From positions 35,111 to 99,110 of the forward strand of contig CAMVMK010000003.1 of NCBI GenBank assembly GCA_947168585.1: a stretch of 64,000 nucleotides of DNA, in the 5' to 3' direction. The notes under the pieces are model-generated. The model was given only the letters and a program-made list of their open reading frames with translations, made no database searches and was not told the origin of the DNA. The number at the start of each line of letters is the position of its first letter. Positions within the stretch are counted from its first letter, which is position 1. Below are positions 18,032 through 26,686 of the stretch, piece by piece. A program made the translations under genes and the position numbers. The DNA comes from an uncultured Fretibacterium sp. (GTDB lineage Bacteria > Synergistota > Synergistia > Synergistales > Aminobacteriaceae).

Positions 18032-18964
18032 ATGTCAAAAATTTATTCTTCAATAGAAGAACTCATAGGCTACACTCCTTTGCTCGAACTTACGAAAATC
18101 GAAAAAAGATTTAATCTCGAAGCTAAAATTTTCGCCAAGCTCGAATATTTTAATCCGGCAGGAAGCGTCAAAGACCGCGTGGCTCAAGAAATGATTAACG
18201 AGGCCGAAAAATCCGGACAGCTCAAGCCCGGCAGCGTCATCATCGAACCTACAAGCGGCAACACAGGTATCGGACTTGCGTCAGTAGCAGCGGCTCGAGG
18301 CTATAAAATCATCATCGTTATGCCCGAAACTATGTCAATCGAACGCAGAAAAATATTAAAGGCTTACGGTGCTGAACTCGTTTTAACTGAAGGCTCTAAG
18401 GGCATGAAAGGAGCAATCGAAAAAGCCGAAGAACTTGCAAAAGAAATTTCCGTGAGTTTTATTCCGGGTCAGTTCGTAAACCCCGCTAACCCTGCCGTCC
18501 ATAGAGCTACTACAGGCCCCGAAATTTGGCAGGATACAGACGGCAAAGTCGATATTTTTATCGCTGGTGTCGGTACAGGCGGAACTTTAACAGGCGCTGG
18601 AGAGTATCTTAAATCGAAAAATCCCAACGTCAAAATCATCGCCGTTGAACCTGCAAGTTCTCCTGTTTTATCAACAGGAAAATCCGGCCCGCATAAAATT
18701 CAAGGCATCGGAGCAGGCTTTGTCCCGAAAGTTTTGAACACTAAAATTTATGATGAAGTCTTCCCTGTCGAAAATGATGACGCTATCCAAACGGCAAAAT
18801 TAACGGGCTATCTTGAGGGCTTTTTAGTGGGAATTTCATCGGGCGCGGCTTTACATGCTGCTGTTGAAACGGCTGAACGGGACGAAAATAAAGGGAAAAA
18901 TATCGTCGTGATTTTACCGGACGGCGGCGAAAAATATTTATCTACCGAATTATTTGCAGATTAG
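18032..18964 (+). CDS. cysK: Cysteine synthase (O-acetylserine sulfhydrylase)
   Basis: PLP enzyme that makes cysteine from O-acetylserine and sulfide, in the cytoplasm. The 310-residue length is normal. Visible: NPAGSVKDR with the PLP lysine, [12 protein letters not shown] for substrate binding, [18 protein letters not shown], the phosphate-binding [12 protein letters not shown] and [18 protein letters not shown] precedes the ATG and a good promoter lies upstream. cysE follows in the same direction and supplies the substrate, so the pair forms the complete serine-to-cysteine route. The 3' spacer holds TAGGAA-type repeats. Confidence 0.97.
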   Translation: MSKIYSSIEELIGYTPLLELTKIEKRFNLEAKIFAKLEYFNPAGSVKDRVAQEMINEAEKSGQLKPGSVIIEPTSGNTGIGLASVAAARGYKIIIVMPETMSIERRKILKAYGAELVLTEGSKGMKGAIEKAEELAKEISVSFIPGQFVNPANPAVHRATTGPEIWQDTDGKVDIFIAGVGTGGTLTGAGEYLKSKNPNVKIIAVEPASSPVLSTGKSGPHKIQGIGAGFVPKVLNTKIYDEVFPVENDDAIQTAKLTGYLEGFLVGISSGAALHAAVETAERDENKGKNIVVILPDGGEKYLSTELFAD

Positions 18965-18990
18965 TGAGCAGCATAAAGGGTAAGTTTTTT

Positions 18991-19070
18991 CACTTCCTAC
19001 TTCCTAATTCCTAACTCCTACTTACCTTACTTGTTATATAATTTCCTAAAAATAATCAGGAATTAGGAAT
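18991..19070. repeat. TAGGAA/TAGGAG repeat cluster between cysK and cysE
   Basis: Four to five complementary units (CTTCC-TA, TTCC-TAA, CTCC-TA) at about 18992-19021 can pair with AGGAATTAGGAAT at about 19059-19070, flanking a TATAAT at 19037-19042. The arrangement could terminate cysK transcription or sequester the cysE leader. Confidence 0.5.
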
Positions 19071-19076
19071 GAAAAA

Positions 19077-19880
19077 ATGATTAAAGATATTTTAGCGTCT
19101 GTATGCACGGAACTTGAAAATCAAAACGAAAATATTAATATTAACTTCAACGGCATTAAGGACAGCACCGAAAAGGCTTTCAAAAATTTTCAGGCCGCTT
19201 TATTTCCTTTGCACGTTAATCACGAGGCCAAGAGCATTAAAGAAAATCTTGAAACGGCGTGCGAATTTTTAAGTATCTCGATTGAAAGAATTATTCACGA
19301 TAAAATTAAAGCCGGAGAAATTACAGAAAATTTATTGAAAAAACTCCCGAAAATACGCGAAATTTTATTTACTGACATCACTGCGGCTTATCAAGGAGAC
19401 CCGGCGGCTAAAAGCGGCGATGAAATTATTTTGGCTTATCCGGCTTTTACGGCTATAAGCGCGTACAGAATTGCTCATGAACTTTATATTATGGGCGCGC
19501 ATTTAACCGCAAGAATTATCACTGAATACGCTCACAGATTGACAGGCATTGACATTCACCCGGGCGCGGATATAGGCGGATATTTTTTCATTGATCACGG
19601 CACGGGTGTTGTCATCGGCGAGACTTCAACAATCGGAAATCATGTAAAACTTTACCAGAATGTTACTATCGGTGCTAAGAGTTTTGCCGCTCACCCTGAC
19701 GGAACTTTAGTCAAAGGCATTAAACGACATCCCGATATAGGAAATAACGTCATAATTTACGCAGGAGCTACGATTTTGGGCGGCGATACTAAAATCGGCG
19801 ATAACTGCGTAATCGGCGGCAACGTATGGCTCACTCACTCCGTCCCCGCAGGCCGCGTTGTCGTTAATGATGAGGGATGA
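19077..19880 (+). CDS. cysE: Serine O-acetyltransferase
   Basis: Transfers acetyl from acetyl-CoA to serine, the committing step of cysteine synthesis. 267 residues: an N-terminal helical domain (about 1-165), then a left-handed beta-helix of hexapeptide repeats. The active-site motifs are DIHPGADIG, FIDHGTGVVIGET and GAKSF, followed by KRHPDIGNNVIIYAGATILGG. This is the EpsC-like longer form. A TATAAT at 19037-19042 could give it its own promoter. Its 3' end overlaps the convergent SGNH gene by 46 bases, so each message carries antisense to the other there. Confidence 0.95.
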   Translation: MIKDILASVCTELENQNENININFNGIKDSTEKAFKNFQAALFPLHVNHEAKSIKENLETACEFLSISIERIIHDKIKAGEITENLLKKLPKIREILFTDITAAYQGDPAAKSGDEIILAYPAFTAISAYRIAHELYIMGAHLTARIITEYAHRLTGIDIHPGADIGGYFFIDHGTGVVIGETSTIGNHVKLYQNVTIGAKSFAAHPDGTLVKGIKRHPDIGNNVIIYAGATILGGDTKIGDNCVIGGNVWLTHSVPAGRVVVNDEG

Positions 19881-20809
19881 GAAAAAATTTCTTTTATTAA
19901 ATTATCCGTGAAAATCCTTGCTCCTCTTTTATTCAGATGATCAGCATCAACAAAAATAGAATAATCATCCGTATAACGTTCGTCTTGCGAATAATCTAAA
20001 TATTCAACGCCGGTCTTCTTTACTATTTCTTTAATTATCCCGTGAAATTCTCTTAAAAAATCCGGGTCGTTATTTTTTACTGCATCATTATATCCGCGTA
20101 TAAACGGTGTTGTGATTAAAATAATTCTTGCTTTAAGCCCTTTTAATTCTTCTATCATTTTATAAAGAGCTTCGACAGCTTCATAATTATAAATTCTTTT
20201 TCCGTTCTCATCGAATTTTCCATAAACTAAATGCTCTTTATAGCGGGCCTCAGCGTTGCGTCCGTCCGTGCCGCTTTCAAAAAAACTTTCGTCCGGTTTA
20301 TAAAGTCTTTCAACAAACATTCTGATATTATCCGGGAGTAAGGCCGGGAAATAGTTTATAAAAATGTCGCTAATTAAATCATACTGCTCGATAAACTCGG
20401 CCGGAAGAAATTTATAATAACGCGAGTTTTTGCTTGCAAAATCCGGCTTTTGAGTTTCCGGGACTCCCAAAAAAGAAAAATACGATACGGGAATAAAAAC
20501 TAATACGCCTTTTTGAATTTTACTTTTATAATTTTGCAGAATTTTATAATCGTATAAATATGTCTGGGCAGCTAAAGCAAAATTAAAACATGTATATTTA
20601 TCGCGCAAATCCGTGTAATTAAAATCACCCTGTCCATGACTTGAGCCGAAATTGCAAATTTGAATATTATCCGGGACTTCTCCTGCTAAATCTCCTAAAT
20701 TATAAAGATCTAATTTTCTTTCAGCCCGAATATAAATTGTGTTTATTCCAAGCACGATAATTAAAAGCACGGAAATATAAATTAAAATTTTACTCAAAAA
20801 TTTCTTCAT
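19835..20809 (-). CDS. SGNH-fold partner protein of the MBOAT acyltransferase
   Basis: 324 residues with one N-terminal membrane anchor (about 7-25) and an extracytoplasmic domain. Residues FGSSHGQGD resemble the GDS block and DADHLNKRGARIF the Asp-x-x-His block of SGNH hydrolase-like proteins such as AlgJ/AlgX and DltD. These complete acyl transfer to surface polymers after an MBOAT protein has moved the acyl group across the membrane. It starts six bases after the MBOAT gene, so the two are co-transcribed. Its C-terminal codons overlap cysE, read convergently. The exact glycan and acyl group are unknown. Confidence 0.82.
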   Translation of the reverse strand: MKKFLSKILIYISVLLIIVLGINTIYIRAERKLDLYNLGDLAGEVPDNIQICNFGSSHGQGDFNYTDLRDKYTCFNFALAAQTYLYDYKILQNYKSKIQKGVLVFIPVSYFSFLGVPETQKPDFASKNSRYYKFLPAEFIEQYDLISDIFINYFPALLPDNIRMFVERLYKPDESFFESGTDGRNAEARYKEHLVYGKFDENGKRIYNYEAVEALYKMIEELKGLKARIILITTPFIRGYNDAVKNNDPDFLREFHGIIKEIVKKTGVEYLDYSQDERYTDDYSIFVDADHLNKRGARIFTDNLIKEIFSHPSSLTTTRPAGTE

Positions 20810-20815
20810 GATTTT

Positions 20816-22246
20816 TTAGAACTGAAAATAAACAAATTCAGTTACTACTCCTTTCGGCGAAAAAAATGCGATATAAAGGCCAAGCGCAATATAAATACTC
20901 CAGCGGATGAATTTATTTTTAGAGCTTATTGTCTTTATGACATCGCGGTCAAGTGAAAAATAATCGTACAAAGCCAAAATCAGCAGCGTCAAACACGTCA
21001 ATGCAAGCGGAAATTTTCCCATTCCGATAATCTGAAAACCGTCATGAAAATATTTTATTAAACCGCCGTTAATCTTGAACATGTTCGAGAAAATATAAAT
21101 TACTTCAGAAGAATTTTCAGCCCTGAAAAATGTCCATGCTAACATACAGAATATAAACGTTAAAATCATTCTGAAAAAATTTTTCGTGCGTTTTTTCAAT
21201 GCAAAATTCTCAATTATTTGAGCAAGGCCGTGAACGCCTCCCCAAATTAAAAAATTCCAGTTTGCTCCGTGCCATAAGCCCGAAATTAAAAACGTTATCA
21301 TTAAGTTCACAGCGTGCCGGAATTTTGAAACCCTGCTGCCTCCTAGCGGTATATAAACATAATCGCGGAACCATGTCGAGAGCGATATATGCCAGCGCGA
21401 CCAAAATTCTTTTATACTTGACGAAAAATAAGGACTTTTGAAATTTTCCATTAATTCAATCCCGAAAAGTTTTGCTGCTCCCCTCGCTATGTCAGAATAG
21501 CCTGAAAAATCGCAGTAAATTTGAATCGTGAAAAAGAAAACCGCTAAAATTAACGAAAACCCTTCATATCTGATTAACATTCCGAAAACTTTATCGACAT
21601 AAACCGCAAGAGTGTCGGCAATGCAAAGTTTTTTGAAAAATCCCCACGCCATTAATTTTAATCCGTAAGATGCTTGTTCGTAATTAAATTCATGAGGAGA
21701 TTTTATCTGCGGCAGTAAATTTTTCGTACGTTCGATCGGTCCGGCCACAAGCTGAGGAAAAAATGATATAAAAGCCGCGTAAATTCCAAAATTTTTTTCC
21801 GGTTTAATATCTCCCCGATAGACATCAATGACGTAGCTTAAAGTCTGGAACGTGTAAAAAGAAATTCCTACGGGCAAAATTAATTTCAAAGTAACGGGAT
21901 GAAGTTTTATTGCAAAAAGGCTCATGAAGCAGGCGAAATTTTCAGAGAAAAAATTAAAATATTTGAACACGAATAAAACTCCGAGACACGAAACAAGAGC
22001 CGAAATTAAAATTAATTTTTTTGCGGTTTTATTTTGAGTTTTTTCGAGAAAAATTGCGGCAAAATATGAGATTAGTGTCGTGAATAAAATCAAAACAACA
22101 TACTTAACTTCCCAGCTCATATAAAAATAATAACTGGCCAAGAGCAGAAAAATCCATTTTTTATTTGAAAATTTTTTCGGCAGATTCCAATAAATTAGGA
22201 AAACAACAGGCAGGAAAATTCCAAACTGCCACGAGTTAAATAACAT
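20816..22246 (-). CDS. MBOAT-family O-acyltransferase (AlgI-like)
   Basis: 476-residue multi-pass membrane protein that probably carries acetyl groups across the membrane to O-acetylate a surface polysaccharide. It begins LFNSWQFGIFLPVVFLIYW, typical of AlgI-like proteins. It has FKSPYFSSSIKEFWSRWHISLS, DYVYIPLGG and the invariant histidine in GLWHGANWNF. GGAGG lies seven bases before the ATG. Upstream, in order, are the (GTGCT)9 array and a TTGACA/TATGCT promoter whose start site would fall inside the array. Repeat number may therefore tune expression of this gene and its SGNH partner. Confidence 0.93.
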   Translation of the reverse strand: MLFNSWQFGIFLPVVFLIYWNLPKKFSNKKWIFLLLASYYFYMSWEVKYVVLILFTTLISYFAAIFLEKTQNKTAKKLILISALVSCLGVLFVFKYFNFFSENFACFMSLFAIKLHPVTLKLILPVGISFYTFQTLSYVIDVYRGDIKPEKNFGIYAAFISFFPQLVAGPIERTKNLLPQIKSPHEFNYEQASYGLKLMAWGFFKKLCIADTLAVYVDKVFGMLIRYEGFSLILAVFFFTIQIYCDFSGYSDIARGAAKLFGIELMENFKSPYFSSSIKEFWSRWHISLSTWFRDYVYIPLGGSRVSKFRHAVNLMITFLISGLWHGANWNFLIWGGVHGLAQIIENFALKKRTKNFFRMILTFIFCMLAWTFFRAENSSEVIYIFSNMFKINGGLIKYFHDGFQIIGMGKFPLALTCLTLLILALYDYFSLDRDVIKTISSKNKFIRWSIYIALGLYIAFFSPKGVVTEFVYFQF

Positions 22247-22315
22247 TCGCGGCCTCCTGTGTTATAATAAAAGTTTCAGGATTAAAATTAAATAGTGAAA
22301 AGGTCAGAGTATGGC

Positions 22316-22363
22316 GTGCTGTGCTGTGCTGTGCTGTGCTGTGCTGTGCTGTGCTGTGCTGTG
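22316..22363. repeat. Pentanucleotide tandem repeat (GTGCT)9
   Basis: Nine exact GTGCT units (22316-22360) plus GTG. On the minus strand the array starts at the base after the -10 box of the MBOAT promoter, so it forms the first transcribed bases. Perfect pentamer arrays like this are prone to slipped-strand length change. Confidence 0.9.
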
Positions 22364-22393
22364 AGCATACACGATATTAACACTTTATGTCAA
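22364..22393 (-). promoter_or_regulatory. Promoter for the MBOAT-SGNH pair, abutting the repeat array
   Basis: Minus-strand TTGACA (complement of 22388-22393), 18-base spacer, TATGCT (complement of 22364-22369). The predicted start site, about seven bases on, lies inside the GTGCT array. Confidence 0.55.
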
Positions 22394-22600
22394 GTCCTTT
22401 CTTGAAAAAATTTTCAAAAATTATAACACGGAAAAAATACACTATTTAATTTAGAATTTTCGGATAAAAATAAAATTTTGTTTCGTGAATTTATGAACGT
22501 GTCCTGCGAAAAAATATTTTCAATTTTTATTTTTAATTTTTTTATAAAACTTTGCGGCGATGAATAAAAATTAAAGTTTTTTGAGTGGAAAAATGAGTGG

Positions 22601-22637
22601 AAAAAAAATAATTTCCCGACTTACGCACGGGAAATTT
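22601..22637 (-). terminator. Terminator of the antiporter-type subunit gene
   Basis: On the minus strand AAATTTCCCG pairs with CGGGAAATT and is followed by ATTTTTTTT, about 40 bases after the stop codon at 22679. Confidence 0.8.
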
Positions 22638-22678
22638 CTTTGAGAGAATTATATCATAAAAAATAAATTTTTGTTTCT

Positions 22679-24640
22679 TTAAGACATCATGAAAATAATT
22701 ACAAATAACAATCCTAACGATAACATCATAAGACCGTAAGCAAGGCTCGACGGCAGCAGATTTCCCATAGTTTCGGCTTGGTTGTCGTCCTGATAAAATC
22801 CAAAACCGAAATCTTCGGGAGGCTGTATAAATTTTATTTTTGACATATTTGACAGCATTAAAACTACGGGCCCGGCTGTTATTAAATCTGTAATTTTTGC
22901 AAATAACGCACCTATAAAAGGCAGAATTAAACCAAGTACAGGACGGAAAAGCAAATTTTCAATATTTAATTTTTCCGGCCATAAATCTAAATATTCGCCG
23001 TCTTTAATCAAAAATTTTTGTATAAAGAAAATATAAACGCAGACTCCGATTATAATAGAAATTGCTGCACCTTCAATATTTTCAAACGAAAAATAATTTA
23101 CAGCGTAATGATGTTCCGAGCCGTTCATAAATGCCGCGCCTAAAATGCTTATTTTATCGCCTAATTTATTTGGCAAAAAGCCAATTACCGGAAGAATTAC
23201 AGCCGATAGAGTTAAAATAAATGCGTTGAATTTGCCGATATAAATTTCTTTTTCGTGCATATCCGGCGAAGGCTGTGCAATAAACAATGCTATAAATAAT
23301 TTTATAACATAAGCTGTAGTAAGACCTCCGGAGATTAAGAAAAGCCATTCGAAAATTTCAAACATAAATTTTTCACCCGATACGCTCATAAAAGCAAGAG
23401 TTCCAGCATTACCAAGCGCGTGAATATGCTCAATTATACTCTCATGAATTAAGGTCTTTCCTAAATATCCGTTCCATAACGGCGCACCCATTAAACCCAA
23501 TCCGCCCATCAAAAACGCAAAGAAAAAAACTTTTTTGCCGCGCCCGAAGCCTTTTATATCGTTGAGATTTAATTTATGAGTGTTCATGTGAACTACTCCG
23601 GCGCATAAAAATAAAACTAATTTAACGAGCGAATGTCCTACCATATATAAAATCGTGCCTCTTACAGCTAAATCGTTATCAACACCCAAGAAACACTGCA
23701 TAGCTACGCCGGTTAAAATAAAGCCTAATTGCGACATTGACGAGCAAGCGAGAGTTCTTTTTATATTCACGGAAAAAACTGCTAAAACTGCGCCTAAAAC
23801 CATTGTAATTACTGCAAGAATTATTAATATAAATCCCCAGAATGAATCATGAAGAAAAGGCCCCGCGCTTAATACTATTACACCAAAAAGCCCTGATTTA
23901 GTCAGCAGTCCTGAAAGAAGCGCGCTTGACGGTGCAGGAGCGGCAGTGTGTGCAGTCGGCAGCCATATATGAGACGGAAATATTGCAGCCTTTGCGGCAA
24001 ATCCTATAAAAATTAAAAATCCGGGTATGTAAAGCGAATTTTTATCTTGAATTTTTAATTTAGAAAGCTCAGCTATATCAAGAGTTCCTGTCTTTGCATA
24101 AAATAAAATTAATCCCGTTAATGTTACTAATCCGCCTATAATTGCAATAGCTAAATAAGTTTCAGCGGCCCGGCTTGCTTCGCGGGTTTCTTCCTGAACT
24201 ACCATAATATAAGAAAAAAGCGACATCATCTCGAAAAATAAAAATGTCGTATACAAATCTCCCGACAAAAATACTCCCATTATTGAGCTTAATGTCAAAG
24301 TTACATAAAGATAATATCTGTTTCTATTACGGTGGCCTCGAAAATACTCACGTGAAAAAATTGTTGCGATCAGCCACATAAACGTGATTATCACGGCATA
24401 AATATAGCGGAAGCCGTCAAGAGCGAATTTTATACCAAGTCCGCAGACTCCAGGCACTGAAATTTCGCACCCTAAAAATTTATAGCACGACACAGCCGCC
24501 GCAAACTCCACAGCGCAGACGAAATCCGCAAAATAATCGCGCGCCAGCCTGCTGTAACGCCCGATAATATAGGCTATAAACGCTCCGGACACCGGCCACA
24601 AAATTAAAAATAAAAGTAAAAAATTTCCGGATATTTTCAT
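22679..24640 (-). CDS. Proton-translocating membrane subunit (NuoL/M, MrpD, hydrogenase-4 type)
   Basis: 653 residues, about 14 or more membrane segments. It belongs to the proton-conducting subunit family shared by complex I, Mrp antiporters and membrane-bound hydrogenases. The family core is clear: HIWLPTAHTAAPAPSSALLS, NIKRTLACSSMSQLGFI with the conserved lysine, and a transmembrane glutamate in the early segments. The C-terminal extension (about 500-653) carries extra hydrophobic segments. No other subunits of such a complex are next to it, so its partner complex cannot be named from this window. A hairpin terminator follows. A divergent MATE gene starts 98 bases upstream. Confidence 0.88.
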   Translation of the reverse strand: MKISGNFLLLFLILWPVSGAFIAYIIGRYSRLARDYFADFVCAVEFAAAVSCYKFLGCEISVPGVCGLGIKFALDGFRYIYAVIITFMWLIATIFSREYFRGHRNRNRYYLYVTLTLSSIMGVFLSGDLYTTFLFFEMMSLFSYIMVVQEETREASRAAETYLAIAIIGGLVTLTGLILFYAKTGTLDIAELSKLKIQDKNSLYIPGFLIFIGFAAKAAIFPSHIWLPTAHTAAPAPSSALLSGLLTKSGLFGVIVLSAGPFLHDSFWGFILIILAVITMVLGAVLAVFSVNIKRTLACSSMSQLGFILTGVAMQCFLGVDNDLAVRGTILYMVGHSLVKLVLFLCAGVVHMNTHKLNLNDIKGFGRGKKVFFFAFLMGGLGLMGAPLWNGYLGKTLIHESIIEHIHALGNAGTLAFMSVSGEKFMFEIFEWLFLISGGLTTAYVIKLFIALFIAQPSPDMHEKEIYIGKFNAFILTLSAVILPVIGFLPNKLGDKISILGAAFMNGSEHHYAVNYFSFENIEGAAISIIIGVCVYIFFIQKFLIKDGEYLDLWPEKLNIENLLFRPVLGLILPFIGALFAKITDLITAGPVVLMLSNMSKIKFIQPPEDFGFGFYQDDNQAETMGNLLPSSLAYGLMMLSLGLLFVIIFMMS

Positions 24641-24737
24641 TAAAAACTCCTCCGCTAAAAATTTTGTGAAATTTGGAATTGAAAACTATTTTATAATAAA
24701 ATTCGTGAAAATTAAATTTTTAGGACGTGATTTTTTT

Positions 24738-26126
24738 ATGAAAAACGCTCAGACTAAAGGCCGCGAAATTTTTGAGTCATGGCCTGTCCCGAAGGCTTTA
24801 TTTGAACTTGCTCTGCCGATGATTTTCGGACAGTTAATAATTTTGATTTACAGCCTAGCCGATACTTTTTACATTGGCAGGACTAATAATCCCTTGATGG
24901 TTGCCGGAGTTTCGCTTTTATTGCCGGTGTTTAACATTTCGATTTCGTTTGCAAATTTATTCGGGATCGGCGGCGGAACTTTAATCTCGCGTTTAATGGG
25001 AGCGGGGCGCGATGACGAAGCTAAGAAGGTCAGCGCGTTTTGTTTTTACATGACGATAATAGCGGCCGGATTATTTTCTTTATTGATGTATGTTTTCATG
25101 AAACCTGCATTAATACTATTCGGAGCGAGCAATGACACTTTAATTTTTGCCGAACAGTATACTTTTTGCGTTATTGTAATTGGAGCAGTGCCGACGATTT
25201 TAGCGATGACGCTCTCAAACTTTCTCCGCAGCGTAGGTTATGCAAAACAGGCGGGCTTCGGTGTCTCAATGGGCGGAATAATTAATATCGGCCTCGATCC
25301 TTTATTTATGTTTGTATTAATGCCCGAAGGCAGCGAAGTTTTAGGCGCGGGAATTGCTACAATGCTGTCGAATGTTATAACTTGTTCGTATTTTTTAGTA
25401 ATGATTTATAAAGTTAGAAATTCAAGCGTTCTCTCGCTTTCTGCAAAAAATATTTTGCCGCCGAAGAAAAATATTTACTCAGTTTTTGCTGTTGGAGTTC
25501 CTGCGGCTATTGCTGTATTTTTATTTGATTTAACTTATATTATCATCGATAAACTTGCTGCCGGTCATGGCGATATACCGCTCGCGGCTGTAGGAATTGT
25601 ATTAAAAGCCGAGAGACTTCCGTTAAATATCGGTATCGGCTTATGTCAGGGAATGATGCCTCTTGCTGCTTACAATTATTCAGCAGGAAATTTTGAAAGA
25701 ATGAAGGAAGTTGTAAATTACTCGCGGAAAGTCGGAATAATTTTAGGGTTTGCAAGCGTTTTAATGTATGAAATTTTTGCTCCGTTTATCATGAAAATTT
25801 TTATCGCTGATGTTCAAACTGTCGAGTTAGGCACTCATTTTTTACGCGCCCGCAGTCTTGCAACGCCGTTTATGTTTATGTGTTTTCATTTAGTAAATTT
25901 CTTTCAGGCTGTAGGATACGGCGGAAAAGCTCTCGCGTTAGGCTCATCGCGTTGGATAGTATTTAACATTCCGCTGCTGTTTATAATGAATTATATTTTC
26001 GGAATGTACGGAATTGTATGGACGCAAGTCGTTGCTGATATTATGATGACAATAGTTTCTATTTTGGTATATAAAAATTTTGAGCGTAAAGTTGTTCTTG
26101 ATAATAAAATAGAAATTAGGGACTAA
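24738..26126 (+). CDS. MATE-family efflux transporter
   Basis: Multidrug and toxic compound exporter, probably driven by a sodium or proton gradient, with twelve predicted membrane segments in two homologous halves. I start it at the ATG at 24738 (AGGACGTG upstream), giving 462 residues. A longer frame from 24666 adds a charged stretch without family match. Typical MATE landmarks are PKALFELALPMIFGQLI, GIGGGTLISRLMGAGRDDEA and a similar GLCQGMMPLAAYNY in the second half. The C-terminal codons EIRD and the stop come from a TTAGGG-type repeat at the gene end. Confidence 0.94.
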   Translation: MKNAQTKGREIFESWPVPKALFELALPMIFGQLIILIYSLADTFYIGRTNNPLMVAGVSLLLPVFNISISFANLFGIGGGTLISRLMGAGRDDEAKKVSAFCFYMTIIAAGLFSLLMYVFMKPALILFGASNDTLIFAEQYTFCVIVIGAVPTILAMTLSNFLRSVGYAKQAGFGVSMGGIINIGLDPLFMFVLMPEGSEVLGAGIATMLSNVITCSYFLVMIYKVRNSSVLSLSAKNILPPKKNIYSVFAVGVPAAIAVFLFDLTYIIIDKLAAGHGDIPLAAVGIVLKAERLPLNIGIGLCQGMMPLAAYNYSAGNFERMKEVVNYSRKVGIILGFASVLMYEIFAPFIMKIFIADVQTVELGTHFLRARSLATPFMFMCFHLVNFFQAVGYGGKALALGSSRWIVFNIPLLFIMNYIFGMYGIVWTQVVADIMMTIVSILVYKNFERKVVLDNKIEIRD

Positions 26127-26160
26127 AAAAATCATTCCTAATTCCTAACTCCTAACTGCC
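26112..26160. repeat. TTAGGA repeat cluster at converging gene ends
   Basis: ATTAGGGAC at the end of the MATE gene faces ATTCC-TAATTCC-TAACTCC-TAAC of the convergent gene. The repeat provides the last codons and stop of both proteins and could form a short shared terminator hairpin. Confidence 0.55.
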
Positions 26161-26626
26161 TTTCTACGTCTTCTTCGATTTTTACTTTTTTCGGAAGCCT
26201 TTTAATTATTTCAAGAGCGACCTCGCAGGGATTATCGAGACACGGATTAATTTTTAATTCAAGATTTATACCCTCGAACAAAAATTTTACCGGGCATGGA
26301 TTGTAATACGAAAATTTTTCCAAAACTACAGCCGTTACATTTTCGTAAGCGTATTCTCTGACTGCATTTCCGAAGCCGTGAACTATAAAAGCCTTGTCTG
26401 ATACAACATAGTAAATTTTTTTGCGGGCTTTGTCGAACAAAAATTTTTCAAGCGCAAGGCTCGCCAATCCCCAGACCGAATATAAAATCATTACGGCCCG
26501 GCCTGAAACATTCGGGAATAAATAATCGTAAATAAAAGCACCGTAAACGCAAAAAATTACAGTAACAGCGTATGAAAAACGAACGACTTTATTAAATCTT
26601 TTTCCTAAAAAATATTTCTTTTCCAT
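26138..26626 (-). CDS. Small membrane protein, possible bacterial PH-like domain
   Basis: 162 residues: a short basic N-terminus, two hydrophobic segments (about 17-35 and 42-60) and then a soluble part. The pattern KKIYYVVSDKAFIVHGFG...VREYAYENVTAV resembles bacterial PH-like domains (YdbS/DUF304 type), which often follow paired helices. That reading is tentative and no function can be assigned. The C-terminus QLGVRN and the stop codon are encoded by the interspersed GTTAGGA repeat, so the natural end of the protein may have been altered. Its upstream neighbour on this strand is the TRAP binding protein, separated by a hairpin. Confidence 0.75.
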   Translation of the reverse strand: MEKKYFLGKRFNKVVRFSYAVTVIFCVYGAFIYDYLFPNVSGRAVMILYSVWGLASLALEKFLFDKARKKIYYVVSDKAFIVHGFGNAVREYAYENVTAVVLEKFSYYNPCPVKFLFEGINLELKINPCLDNPCEVALEIIKRLPKKVKIEEDVERQLGVRN

Positions 26627-26650
26627 ATTTATAATTTTACCGCAAAAAAA

Positions 26651-26676
26651 ATAAAAAGGAGCCTCAAAGACTCCTA
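26651..26676 (-). terminator. Terminator after the TRAP binding-protein gene
   Basis: On the minus strand AGGAGTC-TTTGA-GGCTCCT is followed by TTTTTA, about ten bases after the stop codon at 26687. Confidence 0.7.
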
Positions 26677-26686
26677 AATTTTTTTT

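Larger units (their letters stand above)
22247..22678. other. 432-base intergenic region with repeat, promoter and terminator
   Basis: Contains the MBOAT leader, the pentanucleotide array (22316-22363), a minus-strand promoter (22364-22393), very AT-rich sequence (about 22400-22600) and the terminator of the upstream antiporter-type gene (22601-22637). On the plus strand an ATG at 22311 opens a short frame through the array (repeating Cys-Cys-Ala-Val-Leu) of about 36 codons; I do not think it is a gene. Confidence 0.5.

Noticed and set aside
19835..19880. Truncation of cysE or the SGNH gene at their overlap
   Set aside because: Both proteins reach family-typical length; convergent overlap of 46 bases is compatible with two intact genes.
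22316..22363. CRISPR array
   Set aside because: Units are five bases, contiguous and without spacers; no cas genes are present.
22311..22420. Cys-rich peptide gene through the pentamer array on the plus strand
   Set aside because: The ORF is only about 36 codons, mostly repeat, with a mediocre ribosome-binding site and no downstream gene. The promoter relationship on the other strand explains the array better.
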